Assembly: GCF_003253705.1 (NCBI RefSeq)
Contig: NZ_QKYU01000014.1
Location: forward strand, 1-64,000
Reading direction: 5' to 3'
DNA length: 64,000 nucleotides
Origin: Humitalea rosea
GTDB lineage: Bacteria; Pseudomonadota; Alphaproteobacteria; Acetobacterales; Acetobacteraceae
This document shows positions 11,349 to 19,945 of this stretch, piece after piece. The translations under genes and the position numbers were made by a program. The notes beneath the pieces were generated by a model. The model did not search any database and was not told the origin of the DNA. It worked only from the letters and a program-made list of their open reading frames with translations. Position 1 is the stretch's first letter; each line of letters begins with the position of its first letter.

Positions 11349-12586
11349 TTGCCTTCCGCCGGGGGGGCTTCCGGGCCGTCCAGCCCATAGGCGGTGTGCA
11401 GGGCGCGCACCGCAAGCTCGGTGTATTCGGCGCCGACGAGGACGGAGGTCTTGATCTCGCTGGTCGAGATCACCTGGATGTTGATGCCCTTGGCCGCCAG
11501 CGTGCTGAACATGGTGGCGGCGACGCCGGCGTGGCTGCGCATGCCGATGCCGACGATGCTGATCTTGGCGACCGCCGGATCGGCCAGCAGGGAATCATAG
11601 CCGATGCTGGGCCGGTTCTCCTCCAGCACCTGCCGCGCGCGGGGCAGGTCGGCGCGGCCGAGGGTGAAGGTCATATCCGTGGTGCCATCGGCGCCGAGGT
11701 TCTGGACGATCATGTCCACATTCACATTGGCCTCGGCCAGCGGGCCGAACACCCGCGCGGCGATGCCGGGCTGGTCGGGCACGCGGCGCAGGGTCACCTT
11801 CGCCTCGTCGCGTGAATAGGCCACGCCGGTCACAAGCGGCTGTTCCACGATCTCGTCCTCATCCACCACCAGCGAACCCGGCAGGTCCGCGAAGCTGCTC
11901 AATACCTGAATCCGCACGCGGGCCTTCATGGCCAGTTCGACGCTGCGGGTCTGCAAGACCTTGGCGCCGACCGAGGCCAGCTCCAGCATCTCCTCATAGG
12001 CGATGCGGTCGAGCTTCTTCGCGCGCGGCACGATGCGCGGGTCGGTCGTGTAGATGCCATCGACATCCGTATAGATGTCGCAGCGATCGGCCTTCACCGC
12101 CGCCGCGATCGCGACCGCCGAGAGATCCGACCCGCCACGGCCGAGCGTGGTCACCCGCCCATCCGGCCCGACGCCCTGGAAGCCCGCGATCACCGGCACC
12201 TGGCCCGCGGCCATGGCCGCGATCAGGGCGGCGCCGTCGATCTCCTCGACCCGCGCCTTGCCATGGGCGGCATCGGTGCGGATCGGCACCTGCCAGCCGA
12301 GCCAGGACCGGCCCTGGACGCCCTGCGTCTGCAAGGCGATGGCGGTGAGGCCGATCGTCACCTGCTCGCCGGTCGCGACCACGGTGTCGTATTCGGCCTG
12401 GTCATGCAGGGGCGCGAGTTCGCCGCACCACTTCACCAATTGATTGGTCACGCCGGACATGGCGGAGACGACGACGGCGACCTCATGCCCCGCCTTCACC
12501 TCGCGCGCCACGCGGGCGGCGACGTTGCGGATACGGTCGAGATCGGCGACGGAGGTCCCGCCGAACTTCATCACGATACGGGCCAT
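11345..12586 (-). CDS. lysC: Aspartate kinase
   Basis: Phosphorylates aspartate, the first step to lysine, threonine, methionine and diaminopimelate. With start MARIVMKFGGTSVAD at 12586 the protein has 413 residues: an amino acid kinase domain (about 1-245) with KFGGTS and GRGGSDLSAVAIA, then two ACT domains (about 265-400), as in feedback-regulated proteobacterial LysC. The longer in-frame extension to 12703 is rejected, because KFGGTS normally lies within ten residues of the N-terminus. An internal start giving a separate regulatory beta subunit is possible, as in some bacteria, but not proven here. It diverges from ubiG with 98 bp between starts. Confidence 0.97.
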   Translation of the reverse strand: MARIVMKFGGTSVADLDRIRNVAARVAREVKAGHEVAVVVSAMSGVTNQLVKWCGELAPLHDQAEYDTVVATGEQVTIGLTAIALQTQGVQGRSWLGWQVPIRTDAAHGKARVEEIDGAALIAAMAAGQVPVIAGFQGVGPDGRVTTLGRGGSDLSAVAIAAAVKADRCDIYTDVDGIYTTDPRIVPRAKKLDRIAYEEMLELASVGAKVLQTRSVELAMKARVRIQVLSSFADLPGSLVVDEDEIVEQPLVTGVAYSRDEAKVTLRRVPDQPGIAARVFGPLAEANVNVDMIVQNLGADGTTDMTFTLGRADLPRARQVLEENRPSIGYDSLLADPAVAKISIVGIGMRSHAGVAATMFSTLAAKGINIQVISTSEIKTSVLVGAEYTELAVRALHTAYGLDGPEAPPAEGK

Positions 12587-12684
12587 GGCGGCGGGAGGGT
12601 CTTCTCGGCTTCGGGCTGGTTGCGCGTGGCGCAGGGGCGGGACATCTACCGAGTGACACGCAGCACCGCAACCGGAGGCCCTCC

Positions 12685-13386
12685 ATGTCGGGAACAGCAG
12701 CACCCGAGGAAATCCGCCGTTTCGATGCCCTGGCCGAGCAATGGTGGGATCCGGAGGGGCCGATGGCGCCGTTGCACCGGATGAATCCGGCCCGGATCGG
12801 CTGGATCGCCGCGCGGCTCGGCGGGCTGGAGGGCAAGCGGATCCTCGACGTCGGCTGCGGCGCCGGCCTCGCGGCCGAGGCGCTGGCGCGGCAGGGCGCC
12901 GTGGTGACGGGAATCGACGCCGCCGGCGCGGCCCTGGCCGTGGCCCGCGCCCATGCCGAGGCGGAGGGCGTGGCCGTGACCTATCAGGAGACGACCCCCG
13001 AGGCCCTGGCCGCGACCGGCGCCCGCTTCGACGCGGTGCTGGCGCTGGAGGTGATCGAGCATGTCCCCCCCGACCAGCGCCCGGCCTTCTGCGCCGCCCT
13101 CGCGGCCCTGGTGAAGCCGGGGGGCGTGGTGGTGCTCTCCACCCTCAACCGGACCAGGCGCGCCTATGCTGTGGCGATCCTGGGGGCGGAATACGTGCTG
13201 CGGCTGCTGCCACGGGGGACGCATGACTGGCGGCTGTTCGTGACACCCGCCGAGCTTGGCGCGCTGCTGCGCCATGCGGGGCTGCGGCCCTCGGGCGTGG
13301 CCGGGCTGCTGCCCGAGGGCTGCGGCCGGCGCTTCCGAACCGGGAGCGATGTCGGGGTGAACTACATGATGGCGGCGGCGGCCTGA
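12685..13386 (+). CDS. ubiG: Ubiquinone biosynthesis O-methyltransferase UbiG
   Basis: SAM-dependent enzyme that carries out both O-methylations of the ubiquinone head group. The 233 residues start with the UbiG signature EEIRRFDALAEQWWDPEGPM and LHRMNPARIGWI. The SAM-binding motif LDVGCGAGL is near 54-62, with LEVIEHV and STLNRT further on. GGAGG lies 5 nt before the ATG. It is the only plus-strand gene between 4 and 17 kb. Confidence 0.96.
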   Translation: MSGTAAPEEIRRFDALAEQWWDPEGPMAPLHRMNPARIGWIAARLGGLEGKRILDVGCGAGLAAEALARQGAVVTGIDAAGAALAVARAHAEAEGVAVTYQETTPEALAATGARFDAVLALEVIEHVPPDQRPAFCAALAALVKPGGVVVLSTLNRTRRAYAVAILGAEYVLRLLPRGTHDWRLFVTPAELGALLRHAGLRPSGVAGLLPEGCGRRFRTGSDVGVNYMMAAAA

Positions 13387-13390
13387 CGCC

Positions 13391-13846
13391 TCAGCCGTCG
13401 GCGCGCGGCACCCACGGCACCTGGCCGATCTCGATACCCTCATCGCGCAGCGCCTCGGCCTCGGCTTCGGTCGCCTCGCCGTAAATGCCGCGGGGGGGCT
13501 CGGGTTCGGCGGCGCGGGCGCGGCGGCGGGCTTCCTCGGCGAAGGCCGGACCGACGTAGTCGCAATTGGCCTCGACCTCGGCCCGAACCCGCTGCAACAG
13601 CGCGACCAGCTTGGCCGGCATCGGCCCGGGCGGCGGGGCGACGGCGGCCACCGGGGCGGCCGGAGCCACGGGTGTCGCACGCGGCTTGCCCAGCGCCGGC
13701 GCCATCAGCGCCCGCGTCACGGCATGGCTGCCGCATTCGGGGCAATCGACCAGCTTGGCCGCGGCCTGCCGCTCGAACCCCGCCGAATCGCGGAACCAGC
13801 CGTCGAAGCTGTGACCGTGGTCACAGCATAATTGATAGTGGATCAT
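13391..13846 (-). CDS. DUF1178 zinc-ribbon-like protein
   Basis: A 151-residue DUF1178 protein, a family typical of alpha- and betaproteobacteria and of unknown function. The N-terminus MIHYQLCCDHGHSFDGWF and the following CPECGS give a four-cysteine set that looks like a zinc ribbon (about 7-40). A Pro/Ala-rich linker and a conserved C-terminal region with EEARRRARAAEPEPPRGIYG and LRDEGIEIGQVPWVP follow. It is convergent with ubiG, 4 bp between stops. In other alphaproteobacteria DUF1178 sits between ubiG and grxC, as here. The nitrilase-family gene often found next to it is absent. Confidence 0.9.
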   Translation of the reverse strand: MIHYQLCCDHGHSFDGWFRDSAGFERQAAAKLVDCPECGSHAVTRALMAPALGKPRATPVAPAAPVAAVAPPPGPMPAKLVALLQRVRAEVEANCDYVGPAFAEEARRRARAAEPEPPRGIYGEATEAEAEALRDEGIEIGQVPWVPRADG

Positions 13847-13923
13847 TCAGGCCTGGATCCGGACGCATGGCCGGCTCGCCATCGAGCCGTCATACCCACA
13901 TGTGGGGGGTCCGCCACGCCGAG

Positions 13924-14178
13924 TCACCCCACGAGCAGGGCGTCGAGCTTCCCCGCGCGGTCCAGCGCCGCCAATTCGTCGGAGCCGCCGATCGACGCGC
14001 CGTCGATGAAGATCTGCGGCACGCTGGTACGGCCGGAGCGCTCCTGCGCCTCCTTGCGCAGCGCCGAGCCATTCGGCGCCTCCTTCTCCTCGAAGGCGGC
14101 ACCCTTGCGGGTCAACAGTGCCCGGGCGCGGTCGCAGTAGGGGCACCAGGGCTGCGTGTACATTTCGATCTTGGCCAT
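13924..14178 (-). CDS. grxC: Glutaredoxin 3
   Basis: An 84-residue dithiol glutaredoxin that reduces protein disulfides and glutathione mixed disulfides. It has the active site CPYC at positions 11-14 (MYTQPWCPYCDRA), the cis-proline TSVPQIFIDG and the GG-turn IGGSDELAAL. ATG 14178 gives the normal N-terminus MAKIEMYTQ; the longer frame to 14331 is rejected. No strong ribosome-binding site is visible. It lies between comF and the DUF1178 gene. Confidence 0.96.
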   Translation of the reverse strand: MAKIEMYTQPWCPYCDRARALLTRKGAAFEEKEAPNGSALRKEAQERSGRTSVPQIFIDGASIGGSDELAALDRAGKLDALLVG

Positions 14179-14242
14179 AGGCGCAAAATCGGCATGCCGG
14201 ATCGTCCGGTCAAGACGGCCGGCCATCGAAACCCGCCCGCGC

Positions 14243-15022
14243 CTATCCTGCCCAGAAGCTCGGGTTGGGCACCCGCGCCGCGACCAGGGCGGAAACCCGC
14301 CCCGCCCCACCTTCCAGCAGCACCGCAGCACAGGCCGAGGCGGTGGCGCCGGAGGTCATCACATCATCGATCAGGACGATATGCTTGCCATGAAGCCTGG
14401 CCCCCGGCCGCAGCCGGAACACCTCCGCCACCAGCAGCGCCCGCTCGGCCGCCCCACGATCGGCCAAGGAGGGCGTCGCGCGCACCCGGCGCAGCAGATC
14501 CGGATGCCAGGCGACACCGCTGCCCCGCGCGATCCGCGCGGCCAACAGGGCCGACTGGTTGTAGCGGCGCTGCCGCAGCCGCGCGGGATGGAGCGGCACC
14601 GGCACCAGCAGATCGGCCGTCGCCAGTATCCGCCGCCCCGCCAGGATCATCCGCCCGGCCAGCACCCGCGCCATCTCCGGCCGGTCGCCATGCTTGAGCG
14701 GCAGCACCAGCCGCTTCACCCCTTCGTCATAGCGGAAGGCCGCGGCGGTGGCGGTGAAGGCAGGGGGGCGGCGGAGGCAGGGCTCGCAGACCAGCCCCCC
14801 CGCCGCATCCTGCCCCGCCGCCTGCCCTGCGTGGCGGAACGGCGAAGCGCAGCGCGCGCAGAGCGGCGCCCCGAGGGTCGTCAGATCCCCGACGCAGATC
14901 GAACACAGCAGGCCCTGCGTCGCCACCGCCCCGCCGCAGGCCGGGCAATGCGGCGGCAACAGCGCATCCAGCAGGAAGCGCAGCGCGCCGCCAAGGTGGC
15001 CCCGGGCCGCCTGTACGATCAC
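14243..15022 (-). CDS. comF: ComF family protein (phosphoribosyltransferase-like)
   Basis: A 259-residue ComF-family protein. The N-terminal part (about 24-85) has paired cysteines (CPACGG, CSIC, CARC, CEPC) suggesting two zinc sites. The C-terminal part is a type I phosphoribosyltransferase fold with the PRPP loop VLIDDVMTSGATA near 212-224. ComF proteins are linked to DNA uptake in naturally competent bacteria, but most alphaproteobacterial members have no tested role. The GTG start at 15022 overlaps the rhodanese stop as GTGA. Confidence 0.92.
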   Translation of the reverse strand: MIVQAARGHLGGALRFLLDALLPPHCPACGGAVATQGLLCSICVGDLTTLGAPLCARCASPFRHAGQAAGQDAAGGLVCEPCLRRPPAFTATAAAFRYDEGVKRLVLPLKHGDRPEMARVLAGRMILAGRRILATADLLVPVPLHPARLRQRRYNQSALLAARIARGSGVAWHPDLLRRVRATPSLADRGAAERALLVAEVFRLRPGARLHGKHIVLIDDVMTSGATASACAAVLLEGGAGRVSALVAARVPNPSFWAG

Positions 15023-16566
15023 CAGGCGCCGAAGCGGGCGTCACCGTCGCGGGCCACCTGGGCAGGCAGATCGACCTCCCAGCCCAGATAGGTGCGCATC
15101 GCGGCCTCCTGCCCCGAATTGCGGTCGTAGGGGCGCAGATAGGCGTCGATGCAGGCCTCGTCCGGCGGGTTGGTGCGGTCCGTCACCAGCGGCAGGCCGC
15201 AGCCCGCCGCCCCGCCGGCCAGCAGCCGCACCCGCATGCCGGGAAACAGCGCCCGCAGTTCGGCGCTAGCGTGCTCGGCCGCGACCGGATCGGCGACCAC
15301 CACAAGCTCGGTCGCGAGGCTGGCGCCGAGCCGCGCCCGCACCGCGCCAAGCCGGCGGCGGACGCCCCAGACCGCACCCGGCACCGCGCCGGCGCGGGAG
15401 GCGAGGCTGCGGCCAAGCTGCACCGTCACCACCGCCCCGGCGGCATGCAGGGCCCGGAACGCCTCGGTGCCGATCGTCTCCATGGTGGGCGCGGTCGCGG
15501 GTGCGGGGGCCCGCGCGCGCGCCATCGCGCCGTCCAACACCCAGACCTCCCAGCCGCCCAGGCGCCGCAGCCAGCCGGCGGTCATGCGCGCGCGCACCCC
15601 GTCGTCATCGACCAGCACGATCCGGGCATGGCGCACCGCGACCCAGCGATCCGTCGCCTGCACCAGTTGCCCGCCGGGGGCGGAGACGCTGCCGGCGAGG
15701 TGCGCCTGCGCGAATTCCTCCGGCTCCCGCACATCCAGCACATAGGTCGTGCGTTCGAGCGCGACCGGGATGGTGGTCGCGATCCGCACGCCGTTGCGGG
15801 TGGCAAAGGCCTCGGCCGCGGCGCGGGTGGCCGCCACATCCGGCGGCGGCCCGGGCGGGAAGCGCGCGGTCTTGCCGTGGTCGGAGTGAAAGCCCGCCAG
15901 CTCCCACCCCATGGTCCCATCGCGCAGCGCCACGACCCGGTTGGGCACGCCCGCCTGGCGCAGGCTTTCGGCGCCGAGGATCGACCGCGTCCGCCCGGCG
16001 CAATTCACCACGATGGTGGCCTCGGGCGGGATCTTCAGCGCGGGCAGGCGATAGACCAGCTCGCCGCCCGGCACGTTGATGCCGCCGGGGATCGACATGG
16101 CGTGGAATTCGTCGAAGGGCCGGCTGTCCAGCACCACCAGCGGCTCGCCATCGGCCTTCATCGCAGCCAGGGTTTCTGGCGCGACATGGGGCGTGCCGTC
16201 ATGGTGCTCGACCCATTCGCCAAAGGCCTTGGACGGCACATTGACCCCGGAGAACACCTCGTATCCCGCCCGCGCCCAGGCCGGGGTGCCGCCCGCCAGC
16301 AGCGACACATCGGCCGCACCCAGGCCCTGGAGTACGGCGATAAGTTGTTCCGCCTCCCCCTCCCCGCCGTCGCAGACGACGATGCGGGTGGCGAGGCGCG
16401 GCAGCAGCTGCGGCGCGCGCCATTCGGCCTGGGAGAGCGGGCATGGCACCGCCCAGAACAGATGCGCGGTGCCGAACAGCCCTTCCTCCCGCGCATCCAG
16501 GATGGCGAGTTCCTGGCCATCGGCGATCCAGGATTTCAGCGTCGCGGGCGCGATGCGGCGGATCAC
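15019..16566 (-). CDS. Four-domain rhodanese-related sulfurtransferase
   Basis: A 515-residue protein made of four successive rhodanese folds (about 1-110, 120-235, 265-375 and 385-505). Rhodaneses pass sulfane sulfur through a persulfide on a loop cysteine. Domain 1 keeps a cysteine (VVCDGGEGEA) and domain 2 has the best active loop (VNCAGRTRS). Domain 3 has Asp at that place (VLVDDDGVRA) and domain 4 has Ala (VVVADPVAAE), so the last two look inactive. The GTG start at 16566 overlaps the stop of the upstream cupin gene. Coupling to a cysteine-dioxygenase-like enzyme points to sulfur amino acid or thiol catabolism. Confidence 0.9.
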   Translation of the reverse strand: MIRRIAPATLKSWIADGQELAILDAREEGLFGTAHLFWAVPCPLSQAEWRAPQLLPRLATRIVVCDGGEGEAEQLIAVLQGLGAADVSLLAGGTPAWARAGYEVFSGVNVPSKAFGEWVEHHDGTPHVAPETLAAMKADGEPLVVLDSRPFDEFHAMSIPGGINVPGGELVYRLPALKIPPEATIVVNCAGRTRSILGAESLRQAGVPNRVVALRDGTMGWELAGFHSDHGKTARFPPGPPPDVAATRAAAEAFATRNGVRIATTIPVALERTTYVLDVREPEEFAQAHLAGSVSAPGGQLVQATDRWVAVRHARIVLVDDDGVRARMTAGWLRRLGGWEVWVLDGAMARARAPAPATAPTMETIGTEAFRALHAAGAVVTVQLGRSLASRAGAVPGAVWGVRRRLGAVRARLGASLATELVVVADPVAAEHASAELRALFPGMRVRLLAGGAAGCGLPLVTDRTNPPDEACIDAYLRPYDRNSGQEAAMRTYLGWEVDLPAQVARDGDARFGAW

Positions 16567-17150
16567 GACCCTGGATCCTCGGCCGCATAAGGAGAGATCG
16601 TGCTGGTGGCGAGATCGAAGCTGTGGCGATCCGTCAGCCGCTCCAGCGCCATGCCATAGAGATGCAGGTGCCGCCCCGGCCGGTCGCCGCGGGTATGCAG
16701 GCTGTGGATGTCATCGGGCATCAGCGCGATGCCCCGTCCCGGTTCGACCATGATTTCCTCCCGCAGCCGCAACACCGCGCGGCCGGCAATGACGCCATCA
16801 TCGGTACGGCTATAGACGCGGTGCAATGCCTGGCCCTCAAGGGCGGCGGCGGCGAACCAGGTGCCATGGTCATGCGGCCGCGTGTCCTGGCCGGGCGCCA
16901 GGACATTCAGATAAAGCGCGAAGCCGCCGCCGAGGTCCTCCCGCAGCGAATGCAGGCGGTTGCCCTGGCCCTCCGCCGCCAGGAATTCGGCGGCCGGGAA
17001 CAACGCGCGCTGCTCGGCGAGGGCCAGAAGCTCCTCCCGGATCGCGGTCAGCGACGGCCGGTTGATGCCGCTCGCCTCCACGATGGCATGTATGCGTGCC
17101 AGGGATTCGTCGACGGCAAGGACGCGCCCCGCCAGGATGTCTGCATTCAC
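16563..17150 (-). CDS. Cysteine dioxygenase-family cupin (thiol dioxygenase-like)
   Basis: A double-stranded beta-helix protein of the predicted cysteine/3-mercaptopropionate dioxygenase type, which oxidises a thiol to a sulfinate with a 3-His iron site. The candidate ligands are both histidines of RPHDHGTWF and a later one in DDIHSLHT. I chose GTG 17150 (195 residues): GGGAG lies about 8 nt upstream, and the ATG at 17210 would leave only 14 bp to the divergent gene and add an untypical 20-residue tail. It precedes and overlaps the four-domain rhodanese, a pairing that suggests the two act on the same sulfur compound. The substrate (cysteine, mercaptopropionate or other) cannot be told from sequence. 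Confidence 0.82.
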   Translation of the reverse strand: MNADILAGRVLAVDESLARIHAIVEASGINRPSLTAIREELLALAEQRALFPAAEFLAAEGQGNRLHSLREDLGGGFALYLNVLAPGQDTRPHDHGTWFAAAALEGQALHRVYSRTDDGVIAGRAVLRLREEIMVEPGRGIALMPDDIHSLHTRGDRPGRHLHLYGMALERLTDRHSFDLATSTISPYAAEDPGS

Positions 17151-17224
17151 CGCGGGTGCTCCCTGATCCCCGCACAAGGCTACACCACAAGCCACCACGG
17201 CCTGAAACATGCTAGCCAGCGATC

Positions 17225-18127
17225 ATGTCCGCCCCGTCCCCCACCCCTGCCTTTGCCGGCCCCTTCGACCGCCGCCTCCTCGCCCGCCGCCGGGCCCGCG
17301 CGGCCGTCACGGTCGGCCGCGCCGCCCCTTTGCTGGACGCGGCCGCCAGCCTGCTGCTGGACCGGCTGGACGACACCACCCGCCGCTTCACCCGGGCACT
17401 CGACCTCGGCGGGCGAGGCGCGGTGGCACCGCTGCTGCGGGCGCGGGGGATCGAATTCGTGGTCTCGGCCGATCTGGCCCCGGCCATGGCCGGCGTCGCC
17501 GGCGGCCTGCCGGTGGCGGCCGATGAGGAATGGCTCCCCTTCGCGGTCGGCAGCTTCGACCTCGTGGTCGCCAGCCTGTCGCTGCATACGGTCAACGACC
17601 TTCCGGGCGCGCTGATCCAGATCCGCCGGGCGCTGCGCCCGGATGGGCTGTTCCTGGCCAGCCTGCCGGGCCTCGGCACCTTGCAGCCGCTGCGCGAGGC
17701 GTTGGCCGCGGTCGAGGCCGATCTGCGTGGCGGGGCGGCGCCTCGCGTCTCGCCCTTCCCCACCCTCCAGGACGGAGCTGCCCTGCTGCAAAGGGCGGGC
17801 TTCGCCCTGCCGGTGGCGGATCTGGACCGGCTGGACGCGGCCTGGCGCAGCCCGCTCGGCCTGCTGCGCGACATCCAGGCGGTGGGCGAACAGGCGGCGC
17901 TGCACGCCAGGGACCGCCGGATCCCGCCGCGCGGGCTGTTTCCAGGGGCTTTGGCACGTCTGGCGGGCGATGGCCCGATCGTGGCGCCGCTGCCCCTGCT
18001 CATCCTGACCGGCTGGGCGCCGGCCCCGGACCAGCCGAAACCGGCCCGCCGAGGCAGTGCGACGGTCCGGCTTGCCGATGCCCTCGGAGTCGAGGAGCGT
18101 CGCAGCGGGGACACACCACCGCGCTGA
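17225..18127 (+). CDS. SAM-dependent methyltransferase-fold protein (NDUFAF5/BioC-like)
   Basis: A 300-residue class I methyltransferase-like protein. It begins AFAGPFDRRLLARRRARA, typical of the NDUFAF5-like family, followed by a SAM-domain region (ALDLGGRGAVAPLL, about 60-75), WLPFAVGSFDLVVASLSLHTVNDL and LRPDGLFLASLPG. The human homologue NDUFAF5 hydroxylates an arginine of a complex I subunit, so a role in NADH dehydrogenase assembly is possible. BioC, a malonyl-ACP methyltransferase, is the alternative, but no biotin genes are near. The gene sits next to the comF/grxC block, its usual alphaproteobacterial place, and diverges from the cupin gene. Confidence 0.85.
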   Translation: MSAPSPTPAFAGPFDRRLLARRRARAAVTVGRAAPLLDAAASLLLDRLDDTTRRFTRALDLGGRGAVAPLLRARGIEFVVSADLAPAMAGVAGGLPVAADEEWLPFAVGSFDLVVASLSLHTVNDLPGALIQIRRALRPDGLFLASLPGLGTLQPLREALAAVEADLRGGAAPRVSPFPTLQDGAALLQRAGFALPVADLDRLDAAWRSPLGLLRDIQAVGEQAALHARDRRIPPRGLFPGALARLAGDGPIVAPLPLLILTGWAPAPDQPKPARRGSATVRLADALGVEERRSGDTPPR

Positions 18128-18190
18128 GCGCGCTTGTGCCGGAGGCACTGACGTCTCATCTACGCGGAATTCTGGGATATAGTCGCGCGC

Positions 18191-18994
18191 ATGGAACAGG
18201 CCGGGGCGGAAAACCGCCGCATCATTCTTCATCCCCCCGAGGATTTCGTGGGCATGCGCGCCGCCGGCAGGCTGGCGGCGCAATGCCTCGACATGATCAC
18301 GCCCCATGTCGTGCCGGGCGTCACCACCGACCGGCTGGACCAGCTGTGCCATGACTTCACGCTGGCGCATGGCGCGGTGCCGGCGACGCTCGGCTATCGC
18401 GGCTACACGAAATCCTGCTGCACCAGCATCAACCACGTCGTCTGCCACGGTATCCCGGGCGACCGGATGCTGGTGGCCGGCGACATCGTGAACATCGACG
18501 TGACCGTCATCCTGGACGGCTGGCACGGCGACAGCTCACGCATGTATGCCGCGGGCGAGCCCTCGACCAAGGCGCGGCTGCTGATGGATGTCACCTATGA
18601 CTCCATGATGAAGGGCATCGCGGCGATCCGCCCCGGTGCGACCCTCGGCGCGGTCGGGGCGGCGATCCAGACCTATGTGGAGCGCCACCGCTTCTCCGTC
18701 GTGCGGGATTTCTGCGGCCATGGCATCGGGCGCAGCTTCCACGCGCCGCCGAATGTGCTGCACTTCGGCCGCGCCGGCGATGGCCCGGTGCTGGCGCCGG
18801 GGATGTTCTTCACGGTGGAGCCGATGGTGAATGCCGGCCGGCCGGAGGTGAAGATCCTCGACGACGGCTGGACCGCGGTGACCCGCGACCGCAGCCTTTC
18901 GGCGCAATACGAGCACATGGTGGGCGTGACCGAGACGGGGGTGGAGATCTTCACCCTCTCGCCCGAAGGCAAGCACCGCTACCCCTACGCCTGA
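18191..18994 (+). CDS. map: Methionine aminopeptidase, type I
   Basis: Removes the initiator methionine from nascent proteins; two-metal cytoplasmic enzyme. The 267-residue protein shows the pita-bread motifs TSINHVVCHGIP, NIDVTVILDGWHGDSSRM (metal Asp pair), FCGHGIG (metal His), FFTVEPM (metal Glu) and a final QYEHMVGVT (metal Glu). There is no obvious ribosome-binding site before the ATG. A TATAGT at 18178-18183 would place the transcription start right at the ATG (see findings). The 3' end overlaps the convergent glycerophosphodiesterase gene by 10 bp. Confidence 0.97.
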   Translation: MEQAGAENRRIILHPPEDFVGMRAAGRLAAQCLDMITPHVVPGVTTDRLDQLCHDFTLAHGAVPATLGYRGYTKSCCTSINHVVCHGIPGDRMLVAGDIVNIDVTVILDGWHGDSSRMYAAGEPSTKARLLMDVTYDSMMKGIAAIRPGATLGAVGAAIQTYVERHRFSVVRDFCGHGIGRSFHAPPNVLHFGRAGDGPVLAPGMFFTVEPMVNAGRPEVKILDDGWTAVTRDRSLSAQYEHMVGVTETGVEIFTLSPEGKHRYPYA

Positions 18995-19731
18995 CCGATC
19001 AGGGCGCGGCGGCCCAGCGCCAGCGCCGGGTCGTCCGTCGCGAAGGCATCGAGGCCCAGCGCCAGCGCGCGGTCGATCGTCTCGGCATGGTTGGCGCCCC
19101 AGGCGCCACAGCCGAGCCCCGCGGCCCGCATCGCCGCCACATAGGCGGCATCGGCCGCCGCGATTCCCGTCTCCGCCGCCGGCAGGCCGTGGGCCAGGGC
19201 GACGGCGGCCACACCGGCCACGCCGAGGCCCCGCAGCGTCGCGGGCTCCACCAGCCAGGCCGCGCCGGCCAGGCCGCCCGCCCGCCAGGCCGCGGCCACG
19301 GTCGGCGCATCGAAGGCGATGATCAGGCTGCGCCCCAGCATCCCGGCATCGACCAGGACCGACAGCACCCGCGGCACGATCTCCGGATAGGGCCGGCCGG
19401 TGGCATCGGGCTTGATTTCCACGCGCAGCAGCATCCGCCCCCGCGCGAACAGCGCCGCCACGGCCGCGAGGCTCGGCACGCCCAATTGCCCGGCGCCGCG
19501 GATCCGCAGCCGCGCGACCTCGGAGGCGGTCATCGCGGCGACCGGCCCGCGCCCATCGGTGGTGCGATCCGCCAGAGCATCATGAATGACCACGGGCTCT
19601 CCATCCGCGGTCAGATGGACATCGCATTCCACCTGCTCGACAGGCATGGCATAGGTATTGCTAAATGCCAGAAGAGTATTCTCGGGCCAAAGAAAGGAGC
19701 CCCCCCGATGGCTGATGATCGCCCCCGACAT
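18985..19731 (-). CDS. Glycerophosphodiester phosphodiesterase (cytosolic, UgpQ-like)
   Basis: Hydrolyses glycerophosphodiesters from phospholipid turnover to glycerol-3-phosphate and an alcohol. It has 248 residues and no signal peptide. The GDPD-fold motifs are ISHRGGSFLWPENT (catalytic His, Glu), VECDVHLTADGEPVVIHD (metal Glu/Asp, second His) and LLRVEIKPD, with the C-terminal GANHAETIDRALALGLDAFATDDP. AGGG lies about 8 nt before the ATG. It is convergent with map, and its promoter region is shared with the divergent TRAP binding protein gene 214 bp away. Confidence 0.93.
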   Translation of the reverse strand: MSGAIISHRGGSFLWPENTLLAFSNTYAMPVEQVECDVHLTADGEPVVIHDALADRTTDGRGPVAAMTASEVARLRIRGAGQLGVPSLAAVAALFARGRMLLRVEIKPDATGRPYPEIVPRVLSVLVDAGMLGRSLIIAFDAPTVAAAWRAGGLAGAAWLVEPATLRGLGVAGVAAVALAHGLPAAETGIAAADAAYVAAMRAAGLGCGAWGANHAETIDRALALGLDAFATDDPALALGRRALIGQA

Positions 19732-19945
19732 GATGATTGCCCTAAAAACTGAAGCCGGACACTGCCTTCAACTTGTCACGGCAGGAAGCCCCGGGCGAAA
19801 GCACGCGGAATGGTTGCAGCCGTCATCGGATGACTGTTAACTGTGCACAGGCTCGGTTTGGCGCTGTCCACCGGACCATTGAGGGTTTTGATGCCCGATC
19901 AAATCGAAATTCCGGAGCCATATCATCCCATGGTCATTGCCTGAC

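Noticed and set aside
19732-19945. Promoter for the TRAP-binding-protein/kinase operon (TTGCAG-N17-TTAACT)
   Set aside because: Only half of the -10 positions match and several equally weak alternatives exist, so no site is called in this 214-bp gap.
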